From assembly GCF_000383915.1 (NCBI RefSeq), contig NZ_KB912942.1:3145195-3209194 (forward strand): a stretch of DNA of 64,000 nt, in the 5' to 3' direction. This DNA is from Amycolatopsis benzoatilytica AK 16/65 (GTDB lineage: Bacteria; Actinomycetota; Actinomycetes; Mycobacteriales; Pseudonocardiaceae). Below, piece after piece: positions 17,023-24,073 of the stretch. The notes beneath the pieces are model-generated. The model saw nothing but the letters and a program-made list of their open reading frames with translations, had not been told where the DNA came from and made no database searches. Made by a program: the position numbers and the translations under genes. Position 1 is the first letter of the stretch. The number at the start of each line of letters is the position of its first letter.

Positions 17023-17027
17023 CCGGT

Positions 17028-17043
17028 CATTCTAAGAACAACG
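17028..17043. promoter_or_regulatory. operator copy in front of the HTH regulator gene
   Basis: CATTCTAAGAACAACG on the + strand; its core TTCTTAGAA (minus strand) is a palindrome around one base. It covers the TAGAAT -10-like box 5 bases before the GTG start at 17022, where bound protein would block transcription. The partner copy is at 16386-16401. Confidence 0.6.
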
Positions 17044-17063
17044 AGGCTGCCCGATAGAAGCCG

Positions 17064-17792
17064 CTACTTCTTGAGCCGCCGGCTCCCGGCGTGCCAGTCC
17101 TGCTCCTGGCCCGCCTCGCCGGGCGCGACGCCGAACGACGGCAGCTGCGGCATCTCCCGCAAGCTCCGCTTCAGCTCGGCGAAGCCGCCGAACGAGGCCA
17201 GCCCGACCACGTGATCCCACAGCCGCACCGCTTCCTCGTCGGACGGCAGGCGGCTGATCACCGGCCCGAAGAACGCGACCCCGGCGGGCGGCCGGAAGTG
17301 CAGGATGGGCGTGCCGACGTCTTTTCCGGTCAGCGACAGAGCTTCGTCGGTCTCGCGCTGGATCTCGGTGTCCCAGCTCTCGTCGTCCACCGCGGCGGCG
17401 AACGACGCAGGCAAGCCAGCACGTGTCAAAGCCGCTTCGGCAGCTTCTCGACTGCCTTGCGCGGCACGCGCTTCCGCGGTGTTCTCAACCAAACCGCGCT
17501 CGAAGTTCTGTTCCCCCAGCGCTTCGTACAGCGGACCGATCGGTTCGCGACCCTCCGACGCGCGCACGGCCGCCGCGACCCGCAGCAGCCGGAGACCGGT
17601 GGTGTGCCCCGCCTCGTACTCCGGCGGGAAGTGCGTCGAGTAGTCGAGATGCGCGTTCAGCAGGCGCAGCGAGATGAACCGCCAGTCGACGGCGTATTCG
17701 CGCTGCCGGGAGACTTGCCGGACCCATTTGCTGGTCATCCACGCGAACGGGCACGTCGGATCGAAGTAGAAATTCAGCTCAGCATCGGCCAT
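17064..17792 (-). CDS. DsbA-family protein, Rv2466c-like (mycothiol-dependent nitroreductase family)
   Basis: 242 residues with a thioredoxin fold split by a helical domain. The active-site segment is FYFDPTCPFAWMTSKW: Cys14 is kept but the resolving Cys of a CxxC site is replaced (CPFA), giving a one-cysteine active site. FRPPAGVAFFGPVISRLP near residue 170 matches the cis-Pro side of the family. Relatives such as Rv2466c use mycothiol as electron donor under oxidative stress. It is the first of three same-strand genes (with the Cys-rich HTH and DUF3291) with a 41-bp gap to the next. Confidence 0.83.
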   Translation of the reverse strand: MADAELNFYFDPTCPFAWMTSKWVRQVSRQREYAVDWRFISLRLLNAHLDYSTHFPPEYEAGHTTGLRLLRVAAAVRASEGREPIGPLYEALGEQNFERGLVENTAEARAAQGSREAAEAALTRAGLPASFAAAVDDESWDTEIQRETDEALSLTGKDVGTPILHFRPPAGVAFFGPVISRLPSDEEAVRLWDHVVGLASFGGFAELKRSLREMPQLPSFGVAPGEAGQEQDWHAGSRRLKK

Positions 17793-17825
17793 GGCGACAG
17801 CGTACGACCGATCCGCGCGAGAAGT

Positions 17826-18641
17826 TCACGATGTGGACTCCAGCCACGGCACGACCGCGCGAACGAACCCGTCCGGGCTCGTCATCGGACGGCCGTTCAT
17901 GCACGCGACCAGGTGTTCCACCCCGAGCAAGGCGTCCCACGTGCGAGCCCGGCGGTACGTCTCGGCCGGAACGGCGCGCCGGACGGTTTCCCAGCCGTGC
18001 CAGGACATCAACGCCGCGTCCAGAGCCGGATCGCCGGGCATGGCCAGGTCCCAGTCGAGGATGCCGAGCAGCTTGCCGTCCGGCGACCAGTGGATGTTGG
18101 ACCCGGACAAGTCGCCGTGCACCAACGCGTCCGGGACGGGTTCGAGCGCCAGCGCGGCGTCGAGCCGGCGCCGAACCTCGTCCCGCCACCGGGACGGCAG
18201 GCGCGAGACGATGTCCGTCTCGATGATCTCCGACCAGTGCCGACCTTCGGGGCGGCCGTCCAGCACAGTCAGCAGGTCGTCGTCGAGCGGCACCGACCGG
18301 ACGGCCTCCAGCGCCTCGGCGATCTGTGCGACCGACCCGGTGCCCGCGGGCAGCCCGGCTCCGTCGATCCACGAAACGGCGACCGCGGCCCGGTCGCCGA
18401 ACATCGTCACCGGCGTCAACGGCTCCGGAACCCGAAACGGCAGGCCGCCGGATGCCAGCCGGCGCAGCGTTTCCACCCGCCGGGGCATCGTCGCGGCGGC
18501 CAGCGGGCGTTTGCTGACCCGGACCGCCGCGACGCCCGGAATCAGGAGCACGTCGTGGATGTTGCCGTCGGGCGCGCGGACTGCCCGGTCCAGCCGGGCG
18601 CCGGGCAGCAGCGCGGCGGCGATCTCCAGAAGGTCGTCCAC
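17826..18641 (-). CDS. aminoglycoside phosphotransferase (APH) family protein
   Basis: 271 residues with a kinase-like fold: LVHGDLSGSNIHW (catalytic-loop Asp and Asn, about residue 186-198) and GILDWDLAMPGDPALD (metal-binding DWD, about 207-222), the standard Brenner motifs of APH proteins. Many actinobacterial members are not resistance enzymes but phosphorylate small metabolites such as homoserine, choline or sugars; substrate unknown. Located 34 bp from the convergently unrelated ArsR gene 3' end on the same strand, so possibly cotranscribed with it. Confidence 0.85.
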   Translation of the reverse strand: MDDLLEIAAALLPGARLDRAVRAPDGNIHDVLLIPGVAAVRVSKRPLAAATMPRRVETLRRLASGGLPFRVPEPLTPVTMFGDRAAVAVSWIDGAGLPAGTGSVAQIAEALEAVRSVPLDDDLLTVLDGRPEGRHWSEIIETDIVSRLPSRWRDEVRRRLDAALALEPVPDALVHGDLSGSNIHWSPDGKLLGILDWDLAMPGDPALDAALMSWHGWETVRRAVPAETYRRARTWDALLGVEHLVACMNGRPMTSPDGFVRAVVPWLESTS

Positions 18642-18675
18642 GGGATTCCTGTTCCGCAGCAGAGAGAGCCGGCCG

Positions 18676-19065
18676 TCAAGCCCTTTTGCGGCTCCGGCCG
18701 CCGTCGGACAGTTCGCGCTGATGCTCGACCGCCAGCTGGACGATGTGCCGCACGTGCGGGTCCTCCAGCACGTAGATCTGCCGCTTCCCGTCCCGCCGGG
18801 CGCGGACCAGCCCGGCCAGCTTCAGCTTCCCCAGATGGTGGCTCGCGGTCGGCACAGTCTGCCCGGTCTCCTCGGCCAGCGTCCCCACGTCGCGCTCGCC
18901 GTGCGACAGCAGCCACAGCAGGTGCAGCCGCACGGTGGCGGACAACAGGCCGAAGGTCGCGGCGGCGTCCTGCAGGAGGTCGGCCGGGAGCGGTTCGGGC
19001 GCGGCCGGCTCCAGCGGGACCGGGCCGGGCGGCGGAGGTTCGGGCGGGGTGGGCACGGCGGACAT
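18676..19065 (-). CDS. ArsR/SmtB-family regulator
   Basis: 129 residues. A Pro-rich N-terminal 30 residues precedes the ArsR winged HTH (about 35-105): TFGLLSATVRLHLLWLLSHGERDVGTLAEETGQTVPTASHHLGKLKLAGLV. No Cys or paired His typical of arsenic or zinc sites is visible, apart from HVRHIVQLAVEHQRE near the C-terminus, where His residues could bind a metal as in the SmtB alpha-5 site. It is divergent from the magnesium ATPase leader (start-to-promoter distance ~50 bp), which raises the possibility that it regulates metal transport there. Confidence 0.85.
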   Translation of the reverse strand: MSAVPTPPEPPPPGPVPLEPAAPEPLPADLLQDAAATFGLLSATVRLHLLWLLSHGERDVGTLAEETGQTVPTASHHLGKLKLAGLVRARRDGKRQIYVLEDPHVRHIVQLAVEHQRELSDGGRSRKRA

Positions 19066-19117
19066 CCTCTCGGGTGGGACCCCAGGGTGACTTAGCCCCC
19101 ATCACTTGCACAACCGT

Positions 19118-19146
19118 TTGACTGTTTTCGTGATCTGCGCTCTACT
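19118..19146 (+). promoter_or_regulatory. promoter of the magnesium transport operon
   Basis: TTGACT (19118-19123), 17 bases, TCTACT (19141-19146): a good -35 and a fair -10 for the housekeeping sigma factor. Transcription would begin near 19153, giving a 5' leader of about 160 bases before the ATPase ATG. Confidence 0.5.
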
Positions 19147-19315
19147 GATCCCGGCCCCGCCGACCTGGTCTTGCGAAGGAGGTGAGCCGGGTGACCGGCG
19201 AAGGAAGTAGTCGCGACCGCACGGGAATCCGGCCTGCCGCCAGCGCGGAGTAGGTCCGGGCTGCCCGCGCGGTCTGCTGGCGTTCAGCTGCGACCTCGAG
19301 GGACGAGGACCTCCG
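19147..19315 (+). promoter_or_regulatory. structured 5' leader of the magnesium ATPase gene
   Basis: Between the promoter and the ATG at 19316 are, in order, a leader-peptide frame (19191-19253) and three hairpins: CGGG-CTG-CCCG (19257-19267), GCTG-5-CAGC (19276-19288) and CCTCG-AGGGA-CGAGG (19294-19308). The last one includes the likely ribosome site of the ATPase. The layout suggests translation-coupled or metal-responsive control. It does not match the M-box consensus that I know. Confidence 0.5.
19191..19253 (+). CDS. candidate leader peptide (uORF) of the magnesium transport operon
   Basis: A 20-codon frame beginning GTG (VTGEGSSRDRTGIRPAAS, then AE and TAG). It has a perfect AAGGAGG at 19176-19182, eight bases before the GTG, better than that of the ATPase itself. 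GTG 19182 in the same frame overlaps the ribosome site and is less likely. In enterobacteria, mgtA leaders carry short peptides (MgtL) that sense magnesium or proline; functional analogy only, no sequence similarity. Confidence 0.45.
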   Translation: MTGEGSSRDRTGIRPAASAE

Positions 19316-21877
19316 ATGACCCGCTTTCCCGCCCTGCGCGCCCACGGCGACGCGCCGGTGCTCACCGTCTTCCGCAACCTGGACAGCTCGCCGAAGGGCC
19401 TGACCGAGGACGACGCGGCCGACCGGCTGCGCCGCTACGGCGACAATCGCGTCGCCGCCACCCGCACGCACCGGCTGCCCACCCGCGTCTGGGCCGCGGT
19501 CCGGAGCCCGTTCGTCGCGCTGCTGACCGTGCTCGGCGCGGTGTTCACCGGAGTCGGCGATCTCCGCGGCGCGATCACCGTCGGCACCATGGTCGCGCTC
19601 AGCATCGGCCTGCGCTACTGGCAACAGGCTCGGTCCGAGCGCGCGATCAGCGCGGTCCGCGACCAGATCACCACCACGGTCACCGTGCGCCGGCGCGCTG
19701 CCGCGGGGTTTCCGGCCAACGAGCGCGAAGTGCCCACCGCCGATCTGGTTCCCGGCGATGTCGTCTTGCTCGGGCCCGGCGACGTGATCCCGGCCGACGT
19801 CCGCATCGTCACCGCGCACGATTTCGTCGTGGACCAGTCCGCGCTGTCGGGTGAGGCGCTGCCGGTCGCGAAGCGAGCGCCGGAACTGGGCGCCCGCGAG
19901 AACCACGAACTGGTCGAGACCCCCGCGCTCGCGTTCGCGGGGACGTCGGTGGTCAGCGGCACCGCCACCGCGGTCGTCGCCGCGACCGGAACGGACACCT
20001 ACTTCGGCGCGCTGGCCCGGGAATCCGCTCAACCGCGCACCGAATCCAGCTTCGACGCCGGCGTCCGCCGGGTCGGCTGGACGCTCGTGCGGTTCATGCT
20101 CGTGATGGTGCCGATCGTGCTCGTCGTCAACGGCACGGTGACCGGCGACTGGGCGCAGGCCGGGATGTTCGCGGTCGCCGTCGCGGTCGGGCTCACCCCG
20201 GAAATGCTGCCGGTCATCGTCACGACCAACCTCGCCCGCGGCGCCGCCGCGCTCTCCCGGCGGAAAGTCATCGTCAAGCGGCTCAACTCGATCCAGGACC
20301 TCGCCGCGATGGACGTGCTGTGCGTCGACAAGACTGGCACGCTCACCGAGGACCGGATCGCCTACGCGCACAGCGTCGACTACTCCGGCAGCCCGGACGG
20401 CGAAGCCGCCGAGTACGCCGGGCTCGCCGTGCGGTTCCAGACCGACCAGAGCGACCGGCTGGACGACGCCATCGCGACGCTGTTCGAAGAGGACCCGGTC
20501 GCCGACGCGTTGTTCGCCGGGGTCGCCGAGATCGGTTTCGACCACACGCGCCGCCGGGCGAGCGTCGTCGTCCGGCGCGCTGGCGAGCACCTGCTGATCA
20601 GCAAGGGCGACCCGGACGAAATCCTCCCCCGGTGCAGCCATGCCCGGCGCGACGGCGTCGTCGTCGATTTCGACACGGCGGCGCGGACCGGCGCCAACGA
20701 GCTGGTGCGCGCATACGCAGAACACGGCATGCGAGTGCTCGCGGTCGCGGCCCGGGAAGTCCCGCGCCGGCTCGGCGGATATGACGAGACCGACGAGAAC
20801 GAAATGGTCCTCGTCGGTTTCGTGGGATTCGTGGACCCGGTCCGCGAGGGCGTCGTCCAGGCGGTGAAAATCCTTGGCGAGCAAGGTGTCGCGCTGAAGG
20901 TGCTCACCGGGGACAACCGGCACGTGGCCGAGCGCGTCGCGGATCAGGCCGGGATCCCCGTCGGCACCGTGGTCCAAGGGCGCGAGATCGAGGCGGCGGA
21001 CGACGCTGAACTGCGCAAAATCGTCAACGACACCAATGTTTTCGCGAAGCTGACGCCAGCGCACAAGGCCCGGGTGGTCACCGCGTTGCGGGAGAACGGC
21101 CATGCGGTCGGCTTCGTGGGCGACGGAGTCAACGACGTTACCGCGCTGCGCACCGCCGACGTCGGGATCGCGCCCGACACCGCGACCGACGCCGCCAAGG
21201 ACGCGGCAGACCTCGTGCTGCTCGAACGCGACCTCGGCGTGCTGGCGCGCGGCGTGGCGGAAGGACGGCGGACGCTCGGCAACACGCTGAAGTACGTCAA
21301 CATCACCGCCGCGTCGAACTTCGGCAACGTGCTGACCGTGCTGGCGGCGAGTGCGTTCCTGCCGTTCCTGCCCATCCTGCCGATCCAGCTCGTGGTATCG
21401 AACCTGCTCTACGACCTGGCGCAGCTCGCGCTCGCCTGGGACCGGGTGGACGAGGACTACCTCGGCCGTCCGCGCCGCTGGGACGCGCGCGGGCTGACCG
21501 GTTTCATGCTGGTGTTCGGGCCGCTGTCGTCGCTGTTCGACCTGGCCACGTTCGCCGTGCTGTGGCACGTGTTCGGGGCCGGGGCGGACCCGCTGCTGTT
21601 CCAGACCGGCTGGTTCGTCGAGGGCTTGCTCTCGCAGCTGCTCGTCGTGCTCGTGCTGCGTGGCCGCTCGCTGCGGCCCAGCCGTCCGGTCGTGCTGGCG
21701 ACCGCGACCGCCGCGCTGGCCGGGCTGCTGGTGCCGCTGTCCCCGCTTGCCGGTCCGTTGCGGATGCAGGCGCTGCCCGCCGCGTACCTGGGATGGCTGG
21801 CACTGGTGCTGGCCGGCTACGCACTGGCCGCCCAAGTGGCGAAACGCGGCTATTCCCGCCACCGTACGTGGTGGTGA
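19316..21877 (+). CDS. mgtA: magnesium-translocating P-type ATPase
   Basis: 853 residues. Domains in order: cation-ATPase N-terminal domain (5-75), membrane pairs with the actuator domain (about 130-240, DQSALSGEALPVAK), LTPEMLPVIVTTNLARGA in the transport segment, phosphorylation site DKTGTLTED (Asp about 338), nucleotide-binding domain, GDGVND hinge (about 602), and four to six C-terminal membrane segments. LTPEMLP and the overall length identify the P3B (MgtA/MgtB) subgroup that imports Mg2+. It is followed by mgtC with a 55-bp gap, the classic pairing. Confidence 0.93.
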   Translation: MTRFPALRAHGDAPVLTVFRNLDSSPKGLTEDDAADRLRRYGDNRVAATRTHRLPTRVWAAVRSPFVALLTVLGAVFTGVGDLRGAITVGTMVALSIGLRYWQQARSERAISAVRDQITTTVTVRRRAAAGFPANEREVPTADLVPGDVVLLGPGDVIPADVRIVTAHDFVVDQSALSGEALPVAKRAPELGARENHELVETPALAFAGTSVVSGTATAVVAATGTDTYFGALARESAQPRTESSFDAGVRRVGWTLVRFMLVMVPIVLVVNGTVTGDWAQAGMFAVAVAVGLTPEMLPVIVTTNLARGAAALSRRKVIVKRLNSIQDLAAMDVLCVDKTGTLTEDRIAYAHSVDYSGSPDGEAAEYAGLAVRFQTDQSDRLDDAIATLFEEDPVADALFAGVAEIGFDHTRRRASVVVRRAGEHLLISKGDPDEILPRCSHARRDGVVVDFDTAARTGANELVRAYAEHGMRVLAVAAREVPRRLGGYDETDENEMVLVGFVGFVDPVREGVVQAVKILGEQGVALKVLTGDNRHVAERVADQAGIPVGTVVQGREIEAADDAELRKIVNDTNVFAKLTPAHKARVVTALRENGHAVGFVGDGVNDVTALRTADVGIAPDTATDAAKDAADLVLLERDLGVLARGVAEGRRTLGNTLKYVNITAASNFGNVLTVLAASAFLPFLPILPIQLVVSNLLYDLAQLALAWDRVDEDYLGRPRRWDARGLTGFMLVFGPLSSLFDLATFAVLWHVFGAGADPLLFQTGWFVEGLLSQLLVVLVLRGRSLRPSRPVVLATATAALAGLLVPLSPLAGPLRMQALPAAYLGWLALVLAGYALAAQVAKRGYSRHRTWW

Positions 21878-21932
21878 GCTTCGCTTTTTCCGACCATTTC
21901 TGAACTTTCGGCAACGAATAGTGGGAGCGCAG

Positions 21933-22652
21933 ATGACGACTGCGGAGATGCTGCTGCGCTTGGGCGCCGGCGTGGGCTTGGGCACGGTCATCGGATTCGA
22001 ACGCCAATACCGCGCGCGGATGGCCGGACTGCGGACGAACGCGCTGGTGGCAGCCGGTTCGACGCTGTTCGTGCTGCTGTCCGCGCACGGTTTCAGCGGG
22101 GCCAGCGCCGATCCGACGCGAGTCGCCGCGCAAATCGTGTCCGGAATCGGTTTCCTCGGCGCCGGGGTGATTCTGCGCGAAGGATTGACCGTCCGCGGCC
22201 TCAATACCGCGGCGACGCTGTGGTGTTCCGCCGCCGTCGGCGCCCTCGCCGGGGCCGGGCTGTACCCGGCGGCCGGGGCGGGCACGGTCGTGGTGATGGC
22301 GGTGAACATCGGCCTGCGTCCGCTCGGCCGGGTCGTCGACCGCCGTCCTGCCACCGGACGCGAGACGCCGACGTCCTACACCTTCCTGGCGGTGACGAAG
22401 GACGACGCCGAGGCACACGTGCGGGCACTGCTCGTGCAGGCGTTGGCGCGAACGGATTTCGCGCTGCAGTCGGTCACCAGCATCAACGCCGGCTCCCCGG
22501 GGCAGGTCGAGGTGCGCGCCGAGCTGTCCGCGGACCAGCGCGACGACAAGCAGATGGAGTCGGCGGTGAGCAGGCTGTCGATGGAGCCGTCGGTGACGAG
22601 TGTGCGGTGGCAGGCGGAACTGGCTTACGCGGAACGAGACGGGGAGGGTTGA
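21933..22652 (+). CDS. mgtC: MgtC/SapB-family protein
   Basis: 239 residues: an N-terminal membrane domain of four to five segments (residues 8-135) with the family signature GFERQYRARMAGLRTNALVA and SGIGFLGAGVILREG, then a soluble ACT-like C-terminal domain (about 150-230, YTFLAVTKDDAEAHVR). MgtC proteins support growth in low magnesium and, in pathogens, survival in macrophages, partly by acting on the F1Fo ATPase. GGGAG lies before ATG 21933. Repeat copy 2 begins two bases after the stop. Confidence 0.92.
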   Translation: MTTAEMLLRLGAGVGLGTVIGFERQYRARMAGLRTNALVAAGSTLFVLLSAHGFSGASADPTRVAAQIVSGIGFLGAGVILREGLTVRGLNTAATLWCSAAVGALAGAGLYPAAGAGTVVVMAVNIGLRPLGRVVDRRPATGRETPTSYTFLAVTKDDAEAHVRALLVQALARTDFALQSVTSINAGSPGQVEVRAELSADQRDDKQMESAVSRLSMEPSVTSVRWQAELAYAERDGEG

Positions 22653-22653
22653 G

Positions 22654-22706
22654 CCGTGAAGGGCCCCTTCCGGGACTTGGATTCCCTCAAGGGGCCCTTC
22701 ACGGAC
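22654..22706. repeat. dispersed palindrome, copy 2
   Basis: Arms CCGTGAAGGGCCCCTT (22654-22669) and AAGGGGCCCTTCACGG (22689-22704) match perfectly. The 19-base centre is identical to that of copy 1. It sits between the convergent mgtC and transporter genes, where it may end both transcripts, and exactly abuts the point where the SnoaL-like reading frame (22707-22795) loses family similarity. Confidence 0.87.
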
Positions 22707-22795
22707 AGACCGGCGAGGACGCCGCGGTCGACCAGGTGCCCGTGCAGGTTGATCAGGTCCTCGATCGCGAACCGGACCTCCGGAGTCACTGCCAC
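22707..22795 (-). pseudogene. 5' fragment of a SnoaL/NTF2-like gene, truncated at the palindrome
   Basis: From GTG 22795 or 22789 the minus strand reads VTPEVRFAIEDLI, NLHGHLVDRGVLAGL, the typical first 30 residues of SnoaL-like (NTF2-fold) proteins found in aromatic and terpene catabolic operons, whose full length is about 130-150. The frame then enters repeat copy 2 and stops at 22625 inside antisense mgtC sequence. It starts 5 bases after the stop of the transporter gene, so it was the last gene of the benzoylformate operon. Most of the gene has been lost, presumably by a deletion or insertion involving the repeat. Confidence 0.65.
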
Positions 22796-22799
22796 CCGG

Positions 22800-24035
22800 T
22801 CATCGTTCCACTGACGCCGGAAGATCCGCCGAGGGGTCCGCCGCCGGCTCGCGGTTCACCGCCGCGATCGCGGCCGCGCCGATCACCGCTACGGCGGCGA
22901 AGAGATAGAACCCCCACGGATAAGCCAGTCCCGCCGACAACAGCGCTCCGGTCACCAGCGGCCCGGACATCGCCCCGAAGCGGCCGATCCCGCTCGCCGC
23001 GCCCAAGCCGGTTCCGCGCGCCGACGCCGGGTACACCCGGGCGATGTAGACGTACACCAGCACCTGCGAGCTGAACGTGAACACCCCGGCCAGCAGCACC
23101 CCGGCGTACACGCTCGCTCCGGGCAGCTTGATGCTCAGCAGTGCCAGGAACACCGCGGCCGCCACGAACCAGGCGACGCTGGAACGGCGGTAGCCGATCC
23201 GGTCCGCCACCCGTCCGCCGATCAGCAGGCCCAGTACCGCGCCGACGTTCAGCACCAGCAGCAAGGCCAACGCAGCGCCGAGTTCGTAGCCCGCCTCGCG
23301 CATGATCTGCGGCAGCCAGGTATTCAGGCCGTACACCAGCAGCAGGCCCATGAACGAGGCGACCCAGAAGGCGATCGTCGCGCGCCGGTAGCCGCCCCGG
23401 AACAGAGTGCCGAGCGGGTTCCGCCGGGTCTCGCGGGTCCTCGCCAGCGCCTTCGACTCGGGCAGGAACTTCGCCATCAGCGGCACCAGGACCAGCGCCG
23501 GCGCGGCCCCGATCACGAACATCCACTGCCAGCCAAACCGTTGCAGCACCAGGATTCCCAGCAACGCGGTGAGCACCGCGCCCACGTGGTAGCCGGTCAT
23601 CAGCACCGTCGTCGCGCTGCCGCCGCGGCCGACCCGCGCGTACTCGGTGATCAGCGCCAGCGCGGTCGGCAGCACGCCGCCCAGCCCGAGCCCGGCCAGC
23701 AAGCGCAGCACGCCGAACAGCCACGGGCCGGTCGCGAACGCGCAGAGCAGCGTGCAGACCGAGAAGCTGGTCACGGTCAGCAGCATCATGGCGCGCCTGC
23801 CGAACAAATCGCTGAGCGGGCCGATGGCGAACGCGCCGATCGCCACGCCGAGCAGCCCGATCGCGGTGATCAGCGAGGCCGAGTTCGGGTCGATGCCCCA
23901 GCTCTTGTCCTTGAGCAGCACCGGCAGCACCACGCCGAGCACCACCAGGTCGAATCCTTCGAGCGCCACTGCGGTCCAGCACAACGGAGCGACCCAGCGG
24001 GCATGCCGGGCACGGGGATCGATCGGGAGCGTCAT
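22800..24035 (-). CDS. MFS transporter, AAHS (aromatic acid:H+ symporter) type
   Basis: 411 residues with twelve membrane segments. LEGFDLVVLGVVLP in segment 1 carries the acidic residue diagnostic of BenK/PcaK-like aromatic acid symporters, and GPLSDLFGRRAMM is the loop 2-3 DxxGRR motif. It lies 38 bp behind the aldehyde dehydrogenase gene in the benzoylformate decarboxylase operon, so import of mandelate, benzoylformate or benzoate is a fair inference. ATG 24035 is chosen over upstream frames. Confidence 0.88.
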   Translation of the reverse strand: MTLPIDPRARHARWVAPLCWTAVALEGFDLVVLGVVLPVLLKDKSWGIDPNSASLITAIGLLGVAIGAFAIGPLSDLFGRRAMMLLTVTSFSVCTLLCAFATGPWLFGVLRLLAGLGLGGVLPTALALITEYARVGRGGSATTVLMTGYHVGAVLTALLGILVLQRFGWQWMFVIGAAPALVLVPLMAKFLPESKALARTRETRRNPLGTLFRGGYRRATIAFWVASFMGLLLVYGLNTWLPQIMREAGYELGAALALLLVLNVGAVLGLLIGGRVADRIGYRRSSVAWFVAAAVFLALLSIKLPGASVYAGVLLAGVFTFSSQVLVYVYIARVYPASARGTGLGAASGIGRFGAMSGPLVTGALLSAGLAYPWGFYLFAAVAVIGAAAIAAVNREPAADPSADLPASVER

Positions 24036-24073
24036 GTCATCACCTGCGTCGTCGAAGGGGACCGGGCACTGCG

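Noticed and set aside
17826..18641. Aminoglycoside resistance determinant
   Set aside because: The APH fold is clear, but most actinobacterial members act on ordinary metabolites and nothing in the context suggests resistance.
19147..19315. M-box (magnesium) or cobalamin riboswitch in the mgtA leader
   Set aside because: GGTGAG and a GAATCCGGC segment recall parts of these consensus sequences, but the remaining conserved blocks are missing in order, so neither class can be claimed.
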